This document shows, piece after piece, positions 35,445 through 44,022 of a stretch of DNA of 64,000 bases. Below the pieces are notes generated by a model. The model ran no database searches. It saw nothing but the letters and a program-made list of their open reading frames with translations, and had not been told where the DNA came from. A program made the translations under genes and the position numbers. Source of the stretch: an uncultured Bacteroidales bacterium (GTDB lineage: Bacteria; Bacteroidota; Bacteroidia; Bacteroidales; Paludibacteraceae); the NCBI GenBank assembly GCA_900316845.1, contig ONEG01000008.1:1-64000 (forward strand), in the 5' to 3' direction. Each line of letters opens with the position of its first letter. Position 1 is the first letter of the stretch.

Positions 35445-35972
35445 TTAATACTGCGCAGCGTCATAGACGGCGTCAGCAGCTTCTGAGCCTGCAAGACGCT
35501 CGATGAGACAGAAGGCGAAATCTGAACTCAGTCCAGGTCCCTTCGCAGTAATTACATTCTTCGATTCTACTACCAGACCACCAACATAACTCTCTCCCAG
35601 AGCATCCTGGAAGCCCGGGTAACAAGTAGCTTGCTTTCCTTCGAGGATACCAAGCTTACCTAATACAGCCGGTGCAGCGCAGATAGCAGCAATCAGCTTG
35701 TTCTCTTTGTTGTGTGCGAGAAGAAGTTCGCACAAAGCAGAACACTCTCCCAACTTGGTCTGCCCACCGGGGAGAATGAGCATCTCTGCATCGGAGAAAT
35801 CAATGCGCTCAATAAGTCCGTCAGCTTCCACGGCAATATTGTGCGCTCCGAGTACCATCGGATTTCCTGTGATAGAAACCGTTGTTACCGCGATATTTGC
35901 GCGGCGCAACAAATCAATAGTGGTGATTGCTTCGATTTCCTCGAAACCATTGTCAAGAAACAAATAATTCAT
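35445..35972 (-). CDS. DJ-1/PfpI family protein
   Basis: A 175-aa single-domain protein of the DJ-1/ThiJ/PfpI superfamily with the nucleophile cysteine in AAICAAPAVLG and a conserved early Glu (FEEIEA). It resembles the YajL/DJ-1 branch (chaperone or deglycase activity is debated). Monocistronic, convergent to queE. Upstream (35975-36025) is a CATTTAC-type degenerate repeat. Confidence 0.88.
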   Translation of the reverse strand: MNYLFLDNGFEEIEAITTIDLLRRANIAVTTVSITGNPMVLGAHNIAVEADGLIERIDFSDAEMLILPGGQTKLGECSALCELLLAHNKENKLIAAICAAPAVLGKLGILEGKQATCYPGFQDALGESYVGGLVVESKNVITAKGPGLSSDFAFCLIERLAGSEAADAVYDAAQY

Positions 35973-35974
35973 AA

Positions 35975-36025
35975 ATTCATTTACGATTTAGACATTTACC
36001 ATTTGGTCATCTAATGAACCATTTA
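35975..36025. repeat. CATTTAC degenerate repeat between DJ-1 and tonB genes
   Basis: CATTTAC, GATTTAG, CATTTAC, CATTTGG, CATCTAA and CATTTAG units. The tonB stop codon lies within its far end. Confidence 0.7.
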
Positions 36026-36778
36026 GTTAAACTTGAAATTATAGGTGATTGTTCCGATCTGATCATGATCTCCCTCTGTGAATTTGGCTTTACGAGCCGC
36101 ATCGAGAGCGAGTTGGATAGTTTGTTTATCCGATATAGTACCGCCTTTATGCGTGGCGGCTATCACATTTCCGGCCGCGTTGACACGAATCTCAATGATG
36201 ACGCGCCCCTCTTGGTTAAAGGTGTTGTCAGGTTTCGGCAATGTACCTTTGATACCACGTCCGGAGAGATTCCAAGAGTTACCACCGGACGAACCGTGTC
36301 CTACGGGGTTGCCTTTCTGTCCGGCGCCTTGCGAGCCGCTTCCTACATTCTCATTATTACCGGTATTGCCAAAGAGCGAACTCATGGCATTGGCTTTGGC
36401 GATTGCTTCCGCTTCTTTCTGCTTACGCGCGCGCTCGGCCGCCTCGCGTTCCTCTTTTTCTTTGCGCGCGCGCTCGATGGCTAAGGTCTCTTCCTCAGAC
36501 ACGATGTGCTCAGGCGGCGTAGCCGGTGTGGGCTGCGACACGGCAGGCGCAGCAGGAGCTGCCGGTGCATCTTCCGGGACAGGAGAAGGATCCGGTGCAT
36601 CGGAAGGATAACCTCCCGTATCCGGCATCTCTTCTTCCAGGAAGGCTAATTCTATTCCTTCCTCCTGTTCCGGTGCTACTGCGTACAAGCGTACGAACCA
36701 AAGCAGCAACAGAACCAGAATCAGGAAAAGCAATGTTCCTATAGCAGCAATTGTATGTCGTTCTTGTTTTCTTGTCAT
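36023..36778 (-). CDS. tonB: TonB-like energy transducer
   Basis: A 251-aa protein: one N-terminal transmembrane helix (about 12-32), a Pro/Ala-rich and then Glu/Arg/Lys-rich periplasmic linker (about 50-135), a Gly/Asn-rich stretch and a C-terminal TonB-type domain (about 170-250, GRVIIEIRVNAAGNV). The ATG at 36778 is preferred to a TTG at 36793 that lies in a hairpin. It follows exbD, completing a proton-driven outer-membrane uptake system. Confidence 0.85.
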   Translation of the reverse strand: MTRKQERHTIAAIGTLLFLILVLLLLWFVRLYAVAPEQEEGIELAFLEEEMPDTGGYPSDAPDPSPVPEDAPAAPAAPAVSQPTPATPPEHIVSEEETLAIERARKEKEEREAAERARKQKEAEAIAKANAMSSLFGNTGNNENVGSGSQGAGQKGNPVGHGSSGGNSWNLSGRGIKGTLPKPDNTFNQEGRVIIEIRVNAAGNVIAATHKGGTISDKQTIQLALDAARKAKFTEGDHDQIGTITYNFKFN

Positions 36779-36784
36779 GAGATG

Positions 36785-36804
36785 ATCCGCCAAACTTGGC
36801 GGAT
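36785..36804. promoter_or_regulatory. Hairpin between exbD and tonB
   Basis: ATCCGCCAAACTTGGCGGAT: the same arms as the era terminator palindrome, but a different centre and no T tract. It may tune expression within the operon (inference). Confidence 0.65.
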
Positions 36805-36807
36805 GGA

Positions 36808-37215
36808 TTAGCGTTTAGTTGCTACAACAAGCTTCATATGGTGTTCATTCGCGATGTCGAGTACGCGCACTACTTCCTTGTACGCTACGTCTTCATCGGC
36901 ATGAAGCGCGATATACATGGTCGTATCCGAGGCTTGGATGTTAGCCAGATAGTTCTCTAAGTTATCCGGGTCGATAGCAACAGGTTTGGCCTTTCCTATA
37001 GCTACGAAATAGTTACCTAAGTTATCAATCGACACCTTAGCCACCTGCGGTCTCGTCACTTTCTGTGCGCGGGAGGTCGGCAGGTTGATCTTAATATCAT
37101 TAGGCGACGACATCGTCGATGCCATCACAAAGAATAGAAGCAACAAGAACACCAAGTCCGTCATAGAACTCATGGCGAAGGAAGCCTCTACCCTATTTCT
37201 GCGTTTGAGAGCCAT
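36808..37215 (-). CDS. exbD: Biopolymer transport protein ExbD
   Basis: A 135-aa ExbD/TolR-type protein: one TM helix with the proton-carrying Asp (SMTDLVFLLLLFFV), then the periplasmic domain. The start overlaps the exbB stop by 1 nt. It forms the proton channel with ExbB. Confidence 0.92.
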   Translation of the reverse strand: MALKRRNRVEASFAMSSMTDLVFLLLLFFVMASTMSSPNDIKINLPTSRAQKVTRPQVAKVSIDNLGNYFVAIGKAKPVAIDPDNLENYLANIQASDTTMYIALHADEDVAYKEVVRVLDIANEHHMKLVVATKR

Positions 37216-37907
37216 TATGCGGGTTCATTTAGAAGATCCATAAACTCGAGCGTACGGGATTCGAGCAAGCGAACCACTCGGTCGATGCGTGCCACGAGAT
37301 AGTTATACGCGAACATCGCCAGAATGCCGACAATCAGACCGCCGATGGTCGTCACCATCGCTTGGTACATACCGGTTGAGAGCGCCGACATCTCAATGAT
37401 GCCCCCCGATGTCTGCGCCATGTTATAGAAGGTCTGGACCATACCAAGCACTGTACCCAAGAAACCGAGCATCGGAGCACCGGCAGCGATAGTAGCCATG
37501 ATCACCAAGCCTTTCTCGAGATTGCCGACCTCGAGGTTACCGACATTCTCCACAGCTACCTGCACGTCCTGCATCGGACGGCCGATACGACTGATACCTT
37601 TCTCGATCATGTGCGCCGAAGGGGTGTCGGTCTGCTTGCAGAGGTTGATCGCGGAGTCAATCTTACCCTCATGGATGTAATCACGGATGCGGTCCATGAA
37701 GGACTTGTCTTCGCGCGTAGCCTGCTTGATAACCACCAAACGGGCGATGAAGATATAACAAGCGACCGCCAGCAGGATAGCAAGGATCACCATGATCCAT
37801 CCGCCGTACTGCGCCATTTCAAACAGATTAATGGACTCCTGAGCGGGCTCAGCCGCTTCGATGATCGCCTCTTCAGCGAGCGCGATTGTGTCAATTTGCA
37901 ACAACAT
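37215..37907 (-). CDS. exbB: Proton channel protein ExbB/TolQ
   Basis: A 230-aa MotA/TolQ/ExbB family protein: TM1 about 34-53, cytoplasmic region, and the two C-terminal helices (AAGAPMLGFLGTVLGMV and MVTTIGGLIVGILAMFAYNYLVARID). It is in the Bacteroidales order pdxJ-exbB-exbD-tonB, separated from pdxJ by a 135-nt gap holding an 11-nt tandem repeat. Confidence 0.93.
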   Translation of the reverse strand: MLLQIDTIALAEEAIIEAAEPAQESINLFEMAQYGGWIMVILAILLAVACYIFIARLVVIKQATREDKSFMDRIRDYIHEGKIDSAINLCKQTDTPSAHMIEKGISRIGRPMQDVQVAVENVGNLEVGNLEKGLVIMATIAAGAPMLGFLGTVLGMVQTFYNMAQTSGGIIEMSALSTGMYQAMVTTIGGLIVGILAMFAYNYLVARIDRVVRLLESRTLEFMDLLNEPA

Positions 37908-37958
37908 ATTTGTTAATTTTTATATTCGTTTTTAGATGTGATTTCAAAAATTGGGATC

Positions 37959-38044
37959 CTTATTTACCCCTTATTTAAGTCTTATAAAAGTCTTATAAAA
38001 CCCTTACAAAACCCTTACAAAACCCTTACTAAAGTCTTATTTCA
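37959..38044. repeat. Tandem 11-nt repeat between pdxJ and exbB
   Basis: Units CTTATAAAAGT, CTTATAAAACC, CTTACAAAACC (twice), CTTACTAAAGT and related forms at exact 11-nt steps. The pdxJ stop codon touches its end. Confidence 0.92.
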
Positions 38045-38755
38045 TTTCAGCAGGTCCAAGTACTCCTGAATCGTCTCCTGGATTCCGAGGTAAAGTGCGT
38101 CACTAATGATGGCATGTCCGATGGAAACTTCTGCGGTCCAAGGGAAGGCCTGGATGAAGGGTTTGAGATTCTTGAGGTTCAAGTCGTGCCCTGCGTTCAT
38201 GCCAAGTCCCAACTCGTGCGCCTTCTCCGCCGCCGGACGATATTTCTCTATTGCCTTTTGGGGGTTCTCGGCAAACATCTCTGCATACGGGCCGGTATAT
38301 AACTCCACACGGTCAGCGCCGGTTCGCAGCGCATACTCGACCATCAGCGGATCCGGATCTACGAAGATGCTGACACGAATCCGATAAGCGTGCAACTGGT
38401 TCACCACGCCTTTGAGAAAATCCAGATGACGCCGGGTATCCCAGCCGTGGTTAGAGGTCAACTGCGAAGGATCATCGGGCACCAAAGTCACCTGGGTCGG
38501 CCGTATATCCGTAACCAAGGCGAGAAACTCCTCCGTGGGATTACCCTCGACGTTCAACTCCGTAGAAACCATCGACTTGAGCTGGTACACATCCTCCTTG
38601 CGTATATGACGCTCATCCGGGCGCGGATGAACCGTAATTCCCTGGGCTCCAAAGAGCTCGCAATCCACCGCAAACCGCTCTACATCCGGCACATTTCCGC
38701 CTCGCGCATTACGCAACGTAGCGACCTTATTAATATTCACACTCAGCTTCGTCAT
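38042..38755 (-). CDS. pdxJ: Pyridoxine 5'-phosphate synthase
   Basis: A 237-aa PdxJ TIM barrel that condenses 1-deoxyxylulose 5-phosphate with 3-amino-2-oxopropyl phosphate: [36 protein letters not shown] and [12 protein letters not shown]. Start [10 protein letters not shown] was chosen; the longer frame crosses the promoter. Confidence 0.96.
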   Translation of the reverse strand: MTKLSVNINKVATLRNARGGNVPDVERFAVDCELFGAQGITVHPRPDERHIRKEDVYQLKSMVSTELNVEGNPTEEFLALVTDIRPTQVTLVPDDPSQLTSNHGWDTRRHLDFLKGVVNQLHAYRIRVSIFVDPDPLMVEYALRTGADRVELYTGPYAEMFAENPQKAIEKYRPAAEKAHELGLGMNAGHDLNLKNLKPFIQAFPWTAEVSIGHAIISDALYLGIQETIQEYLDLLK

Positions 38756-38790
38756 AACCCTCGTTCTATAAAGAGATTTCAAATTTTCGG

Positions 38791-38821
38791 CAAAGATACA
38801 ACAAAAAATTGATATATGCAA
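38791..38821 (-). promoter_or_regulatory. pdxJ promoter
   Basis: TATCTTTG (38798-38791), 20 nt, TTG (38821-38819, TTGCATATAT context). Confidence 0.85.
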
Positions 38822-38860
38822 GAAAATTCAGCAAAAACACTAAAAAAATTGGCTTAGGTC

Positions 38861-38891
38861 TTGCATATATGAAAAAATTGTTGTAATTTTG
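38861..38891 (+). promoter_or_regulatory. bamD promoter
   Basis: TTG (38861-38863, TTGCATATAT context), 20 nt, TAATTTTG (38884-38891); start codon 18 nt on. Confidence 0.85.
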
Positions 38892-38908
38892 CAGACTATT
38901 TTGGGAAA

Positions 38909-39715
38909 ATGCGCATAAAAGGATTAATTATATTACTATTTGTGACGGTTGTTTTTTCCGCCTGCGGCGACTATCAGCGTCTGCTGAAATCGCGCGATCC
39001 GGAGGAGAAATATCAGGCTGCTTTGCGCTATTTTAACAACAAACAGTACGTCAAATCGCAGACCCTTCTGGACGATGTGAGTTCGTACTATAAGGGAACG
39101 GAGCGGTCGGAGGATATTTTGGCATACCTGGCGCGGAGTTATATGGGTCAGAAGAGTTATGAGTCCGCCACGGATTATTACCAGGCCTATATCCGCAATT
39201 ATCCGAAAGGCAAATATGCTGCAGAGGCGTACTTCCAGGTGGGTCACTGTCAGTACCTCGATTCGCCGGATGCCCGTCTGGACCAGGGCATAACCCGGAA
39301 AGCCATCGATGCGTTCACACAATTCGTAGAGTTGTATCCGGAGAGTCCTTACGCCGAGCAGGCATACCAGGAGATGAGCGAGATGTACGACAAACTGGCG
39401 TTGAAGGAGTTAAAAAGCGCACAGTTGTACTACAATTTGGGATCGTACTTAGGGAATAACTATCTCAGCTGTGAGATCGTTGCGAAGAACGCCTTGCGTA
39501 ACTATCCGAGCAATAAATATCAGGAGGATTTCAGTTGGCTGATACTTCAAGCCAAGTACCAACAGATGGTCAACTCCTTTGAGGACAAGAAATTAGAACG
39601 CGCCCGGGATGCGCAAGACGAATATTATAATTTCACCACCGAATACCCGACCTCAAAGCACCGCAAAGAGGCGGACAAGATGATGGTACAAATACGAAAA
39701 ATAACAAAAGAATAA
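38909..39715 (+). CDS. bamD: Outer membrane assembly lipoprotein BamD
   Basis: A 268-aa lipoprotein (lipobox FSAC, Cys19) made of TPR-like helices throughout (YFNNKQYVKSQTLLDDV, AIDAFTQFVELYPES), as in BamD of the barrel-assembly machine. The gene order bamD - omega - coaBC is usual in Bacteroidetes and supports the call. Confidence 0.92.
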   Translation: MRIKGLIILLFVTVVFSACGDYQRLLKSRDPEEKYQAALRYFNNKQYVKSQTLLDDVSSYYKGTERSEDILAYLARSYMGQKSYESATDYYQAYIRNYPKGKYAAEAYFQVGHCQYLDSPDARLDQGITRKAIDAFTQFVELYPESPYAEQAYQEMSEMYDKLALKELKSAQLYYNLGSYLGNNYLSCEIVAKNALRNYPSNKYQEDFSWLILQAKYQQMVNSFEDKKLERARDAQDEYYNFTTEYPTSKHRKEADKMMVQIRKITKE

Positions 39716-39718
39716 GAT

Positions 39719-40051
39719 ATGGATTACAAAAATTCTAAAGCCCCAAAGAACACGGTAACCCGCGACGTAAACCAGCTTATGGAGCCGGTTGGCAACGTGT
39801 ATGAGACCGTGGCAATCATTGCAAAACGCGCGAACCAGATCAGTGCCGGTATCAAGCGTGAGTTGGACGCCAAACTGCAGGATTTCTCTATTCCTCAAGA
39901 CAACCTGGAGGAGACTTTTGAGAACCGCGAGCAGATTGAGATCAGCCGCCAGTACGAGCGTCTGCCGAAACCATCGTTGATGGCTACTCAGGAGTTTATC
40001 GACGGCGAGTTGGTTTACCGCATCGGTAACCGCGACGAGGCGCTGAAATAA
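39719..40051 (+). CDS. rpoZ: RNA polymerase omega-like subunit
   Basis: A 110-aa protein of the Bacteroidetes omega/Rpb6 family: AIIAKRANQISAGIKRELDAKL matches the omega core; the tail differs from proteobacterial omega. It lies 3 nt after bamD and 19 nt before coaBC. Confidence 0.85.
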   Translation: MDYKNSKAPKNTVTRDVNQLMEPVGNVYETVAIIAKRANQISAGIKRELDAKLQDFSIPQDNLEETFENREQIEISRQYERLPKPSLMATQEFIDGELVYRIGNRDEALK

Positions 40052-40070
40052 GGCGAAAGGTTAGAGGCTA

Positions 40071-41279
40071 ATGCTGAAAGGCAAGCACATCTTAGTGGGG
40101 ATCAGCGGCGGTATAGCAGCCTACAAGATCCCGGAACTCATTCGTTTGCTCGTCAAAGCCGGCGCAGAAGTGCGGGTAGCCACGACGAAAAACGCTCTGG
40201 AGTTCGTGACAGAACTCACCCTGCAGACCGTATCGGGAAGCAGGGTGTATTCGGATGTGTTCGCCGCTATCAACGAGCACTCGACCGAGCATATTTCCCT
40301 GCCCGACTGGTGCGACGCGATGATCGTGGCGCCGGCGACCGCAAACGTCATCGGTAAGATGGCAGCCGGTATAGCCGATGATGCGTTGACCACCACCATC
40401 TGTTCCTGCACAGCGCGCAAACCCATTGTGGTAGCACCGGCTATGAACGACAAGATGTGGGAGAGTCCGGCTACCCGACATGCCATCGAGACTATCAAAA
40501 GTTGGAACAACGTGACGGTCATTGAACCCGCATGCGGACCCTTAGCTTGCGGCACGGAAGGCAAAGGCCGGATGCCGGAGGTGGAGGTGCTGCAAGAGGC
40601 ACTTGAATATGCGCTGGCAAAGAAAGATCTCACCGGCAGACACATTCTCATCACCGCCGGCGGTACACGCGAAGCGATTGATCCCGTTCGGTTTGTGAGC
40701 AATTACTCCACCGGAAAAATGGGATTTGCGCTTGCTCAGGCGTGTGCACGGAGAGGCGCCGATGTGACATTAGTGTGCGGAGCCGTAAGTACAACCCTCG
40801 TCAATCCTCTAGGATTCATCCGACGTATAGACGCAATTAGTGCGCAATCGATGTATGAAGCCTGCCAGGCTGAATGGCCGAAAGCCGACACCGCTATCTT
40901 ATGCGCAGCGGTAGCGGATTTCACACCGGCGGAGCAAGCCAATGAGAAGATCAAGAAGCAACCGGGCCAGACGGAGATGAGCCTCCGTATGGTGCTGACG
41001 CCCGACATAGCACGGTCATTAGGCGAAAGCAAAAAAGACGGTCAGCGATTGATCGGTTTTGCGCTGGAGACCCACGATGAAAAAAAGAATGCGCTCCTCA
41101 AGTTGAAGCGCAAACGAATGGACGCTATCGTCCTCAATTCTCTCCGCGACAAAGGAGCCGGCTTTGGAACCGACACCAACCGCGTGACAATCCTCTCCGC
41201 AGACGGAAACTCGGTTGAGTTACCGCTGCAGAGCAAAGCGGACATAGCCGATAAAATAATCGAAGCAGTTATTATTTGA
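40071..41279 (+). CDS. coaBC: Bifunctional phosphopantothenoylcysteine decarboxylase / phosphopantothenate-cysteine ligase
   Basis: A 402-aa CoA biosynthesis enzyme: N-terminal flavin decarboxylase CoaC (GISGGIAAYK, the EHISLPDW histidine, PAMNDKMW, substrate flap CGPLACGTEGKGRM) and C-terminal ligase CoaB (ITAGGTREAIDPVRFVSNYSTGKMG, KRKRMDAIVLNS). Full length. Convergent, overlapping the next gene by 8 bp. Confidence 0.96.
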   Translation: MLKGKHILVGISGGIAAYKIPELIRLLVKAGAEVRVATTKNALEFVTELTLQTVSGSRVYSDVFAAINEHSTEHISLPDWCDAMIVAPATANVIGKMAAGIADDALTTTICSCTARKPIVVAPAMNDKMWESPATRHAIETIKSWNNVTVIEPACGPLACGTEGKGRMPEVEVLQEALEYALAKKDLTGRHILITAGGTREAIDPVRFVSNYSTGKMGFALAQACARRGADVTLVCGAVSTTLVNPLGFIRRIDAISAQSMYEACQAEWPKADTAILCAAVADFTPAEQANEKIKKQPGQTEMSLRMVLTPDIARSLGESKKDGQRLIGFALETHDEKKNALLKLKRKRMDAIVLNSLRDKGAGFGTDTNRVTILSADGNSVELPLQSKADIADKIIEAVII

Positions 41280-41637
41280 AGATTCCGAAGAGACCTTTCT
41301 TCTTAGGCTCCTCGTTCTCCGATGCAGTTTCTTCCTTTTCAGGAGTCCATTCCGGACGCTCCTCGATCGTACCTAATTGGTTTTGAACGAATGCAATGAC
41401 ATCTTGAAGTCCTTCTATAAAGTGAGCAAAGTCTTCTTTGTACAGAAACACCTTGTGTTTCTCAAACGAAGGAGCTTCTCCTTCCTCGGCCTGGCGGCGT
41501 TTGCTCTCGGTGATTGAGAGATACAAATCGTTGTTGCGAGCTTTGCGTACATCTAAGTAATAAATACGCTTACCTGCTTTGACGGAACGGCTGTAAACAA
41601 TCTCCTGTTCGCGTCTCTCATCCTTTTGATTTTCCAT
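41272..41637 (-). CDS. DUF3276 (PUR-alpha-like) protein
   Basis: A 121-aa protein whose centre (IVYSRSVKAGKRIYYLDVRKARNNDLYLSITESKR) matches the Bacteroidetes DUF3276 family, which has the single-strand nucleic-acid-binding PUR-alpha fold. Glu-rich C-terminal tail ending KKKGLFGIFK. The ATG at 41637 lies 31 nt from the -7 box of a divergent promoter shared with nusB. Confidence 0.88.
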   Translation of the reverse strand: MENQKDERREQEIVYSRSVKAGKRIYYLDVRKARNNDLYLSITESKRRQAEEGEAPSFEKHKVFLYKEDFAHFIEGLQDVIAFVQNQLGTIEERPEWTPEKEETASENEEPKKKGLFGIFK

Positions 41638-41667
41638 CTTTTTTGTAGTTAATAAGAAAAAACTGCG

Positions 41668-41715
41668 CAAAATTACACTTTTTTTTGCACATGTGCAAAT
41701 TTTTTTGTATCTTTG
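41668..41715. promoter_or_regulatory. Divergent promoters sharing a perfect palindromic -33 element
   Basis: Minus promoter: TAATTTTG (41675-41668), 20 nt, TTG (41698-41696). Plus promoter: TTG (41685-41687), 20 nt, TATCTTTG (41708-41715). Both -33 boxes lie in the perfect palindrome TTTGCACATGTGCAAA (41684-41699). Confidence 0.9.
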
Positions 41716-41776
41716 CGCGATTTTTTTGTTGCGCGCATGGTGCGCGCACATACACGAACAATAATAAATATAATAT

Positions 41777-42730
41777 ATGATCAACAGAACAATGGTCCGA
41801 ACGCGTGTTGTCCAAACGCTTTTTGCCTTCTATGAAGACGGCGATAAAACGGTAACGAGCGCACGCAAAGAGTTGACAAAGAGTTTCGCCGACACGTACG
41901 ATTTGTATTTCGTACTGTTGGATTTCGTGAACGAGCTGACGGCTTATGCGCAACAGCAGTTGGAAGAGCAGATCAATCGCGCTCGTGCTACTCACTCGGG
42001 ATGGCAGCCTAATCGCCGATTTATTCAAAACCGTTTTGCGCAGCAGGTTTTCGACAACCGCGCTTTGCGCAGCCGTATTCAGGAGGAGCGGCTGAGTTGG
42101 GACAGCGGCATGAACGTCGTGGCGGAGACTTATCGGAGGCTGACGGAGAGTGATTTTTACCGTCAGTACATGAGTGCAGAGGAATGCTCGTACGAGGATG
42201 ACAAGTATATTTGGCGGCAGATATTTCAAAATATACTTGCCAACGACGAGGTCTTGGAAGAGGGACTGGACGAGATGGAGCTGACTCTGGACAAATCCAA
42301 TTGGACGACCGACGCCGATGTAGTCATCAGTTACGTCATCAAGACAATCAAACGCTTCAAAGAAGACAGCACGCCGGATACTCCGTTATTGGAGATGTTC
42401 GACAGCGAGGACGAGCTGCGGTTTGCCACCAAGTTGCTGGAGAAAGCCATCGACGGCCACGACTCCTACGAAGAGATGATCAACTCGCACTTGAGAAACT
42501 GGGACGCAGACCGAATTGCGTACATGGACCGAATCATCTTAGAGACCGCCCTGGCTGAGATCCTGGAGTTCGAAGAGATAGCGCTGACGGTTTCGCTCAA
42601 CGAGTATATCGAGTTGGCTAAGACCTATTCGGGTGACAAGAGCTATATGTTCATCAACGGAATCCTGACGGAGATCCTGAGGGATCTGAAGAACAGCGGA
42701 GAATGTTTCAAGATCCTCAGTCTCAAGTAA
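41777..42730 (+). CDS. nusB: Transcription antitermination factor NusB (long Bacteroidetes type)
   Basis: A 317-aa protein; the C-terminal third is the NusB fold (NWDADRIAYMDRIILETALAEILEFEEIALTVSLNEYIELAKTYSGDKSYMFINGIL). The ~180-residue helical N-terminal extension is the usual form in Bacteroidetes. It leads a nusB-yajC-YbbR-like operon. Confidence 0.94.
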   Translation: MINRTMVRTRVVQTLFAFYEDGDKTVTSARKELTKSFADTYDLYFVLLDFVNELTAYAQQQLEEQINRARATHSGWQPNRRFIQNRFAQQVFDNRALRSRIQEERLSWDSGMNVVAETYRRLTESDFYRQYMSAEECSYEDDKYIWRQIFQNILANDEVLEEGLDEMELTLDKSNWTTDADVVISYVIKTIKRFKEDSTPDTPLLEMFDSEDELRFATKLLEKAIDGHDSYEEMINSHLRNWDADRIAYMDRIILETALAEILEFEEIALTVSLNEYIELAKTYSGDKSYMFINGILTEILRDLKNSGECFKILSLK

Positions 42731-42765
42731 ATCCTATTTAGAAACAAAATAAAAAACTATACATT

Positions 42766-43104
42766 ATGCTTAATTTAATTCTTTTACAAGCCGAAGCAGG
42801 CGCAGCCGCTCAAGGCAATCAATGGTCCTTCTGGATCATGATGATTCTGATTTTCGTAGTATTCTATTTCTTTATGATCCGTCCTCAGACGAAGAAGCAG
42901 AAAGAGCTTCAGGCACAACGTGAGGCGATGAAGAAGGGTGATAAAGTAGTGACCGCCGGCGGTATCTACGGCGAGATCAAGGAGGTTCAGGAGACCACTT
43001 TCATCATCACCATTGCCAAGGACGTAACAATCAAAGTGAGCAAAGACAGCGTCTTCGCAGATGTTGCTGACGCGCAACAAGCAGCTAAAGAGGAAAAGAA
43101 ATAA
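42766..43104 (+). CDS. yajC: Preprotein translocase subunit YajC
   Basis: A 112-aa protein with one N-terminal transmembrane helix (about 22-40, ILIFVVFYFFMIRPQTKKQKE) and a small cytoplasmic domain (GDKVVTAGGIYGEI). It assists SecDF. It lies 35 nt after nusB. Confidence 0.95.
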   Translation: MLNLILLQAEAGAAAQGNQWSFWIMMILIFVVFYFFMIRPQTKKQKELQAQREAMKKGDKVVTAGGIYGEIKEVQETTFIITIAKDVTIKVSKDSVFADVADAQQAAKEEKK

Positions 43105-43107
43105 ATC

Positions 43108-44022
43108 GTGAGAAGGGACGTTCTGACATTTCTGCTTTTTGTGGTCATAGCAACGCTGGTCTGGTATGGTCACGCGATGCAATCGGTGCGCAACACCCGC
43201 GTGCCGGTACTGATTCAATATACCGGTAAGCCGGACGCCATCGGATTAAAAGCTCCGGGGCTGCCGGACACGGTGATGATTGAGGTACGCGACGCCGGCG
43301 CACGGCTCAACACGTACCATCGCGACCCCTTGCACCTGACCATCGATCTGCATTCGTATATCCACGGAGAGAAAGGACGGATATATATTCCTTCGGATGC
43401 CTTAAGGCGCAGTATCAGCGATATTTTGCAAGGTACGAGCCGCCTGATTGAGACGCAGCCGGAGGACATCACCTGTGATTTCTTCACCGAACAGGAGAAG
43501 AGCGTGCTTCTGGTGTTCAGAGGCGACCTGAAAACCGCCAATGAGTACCAGATCATCGGTCAACCGACTCTGGCTCGCAAACGAATGAAGATCTTCGGCG
43601 ACGAGAAAACCCTCTCCGCCATCGACACGCTCTACACGGAGCCACAAGACCTCAGCGAAGTCAGCGACACCATGCGTGTGCGCTGCGCCCTCGAGGTGCC
43701 ACAAGGCATCCGCGCAGAGGAAGACAGCGTTGAGTTGTGCATCATCGCCGAGCGCTTTACTGAGAAGAAATTCACCATTCCGGTACATATAAAAGGCGTA
43801 CCGGAGGGCTATCACATTCGCCTTTTCCCAAAAGAAGTAGAAGTAAGCGTGCGAGTTGGAATGAATCATTTCAGCCAAGTCAAAGCCAATGACATCCATG
43901 CCTCGTGCGCCTATTCGCCGGAACGAACCGATAAGTTAGATGTAGAGATCAGCTACACTAACCCTTATATCACTGCCGCTTGGGCCTATCCCGGCGTAGT
44001 GGAATTTATTTTAGAGCAATGA
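43108..44022 (+). CDS. YbbR-like (CdaR-like) domain protein
   Basis: A 304-aa protein with GTG start, an N-terminal membrane anchor (FLLFVVIATLVWYG) and YbbR-like beta domains (about 30-110, 220-300; RNTRVPVLIQYTG... and FTEKKFTIPVHIKGVPEGYHIRLFPKEVEVSVRVG). It follows yajC by 3 nt, the standard Bacteroidetes context. Its stop overlaps the next start (ATGA). Confidence 0.85.
   Translation: MRRDVLTFLLFVVIATLVWYGHAMQSVRNTRVPVLIQYTGKPDAIGLKAPGLPDTVMIEVRDAGARLNTYHRDPLHLTIDLHSYIHGEKGRIYIPSDALRRSISDILQGTSRLIETQPEDITCDFFTEQEKSVLLVFRGDLKTANEYQIIGQPTLARKRMKIFGDEKTLSAIDTLYTEPQDLSEVSDTMRVRCALEVPQGIRAEEDSVELCIIAERFTEKKFTIPVHIKGVPEGYHIRLFPKEVEVSVRVGMNHFSQVKANDIHASCAYSPERTDKLDVEISYTNPYITAAWAYPGVVEFILEQ

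Noticed and set aside
41684..41699. TTTGCACATGTGCAAA as a CRP/FNR-type operator
   Set aside because: It is explained fully by the two -33 elements, with exact 20-nt spacing to a -7 box on each side; a regulator site remains possible but is not needed.
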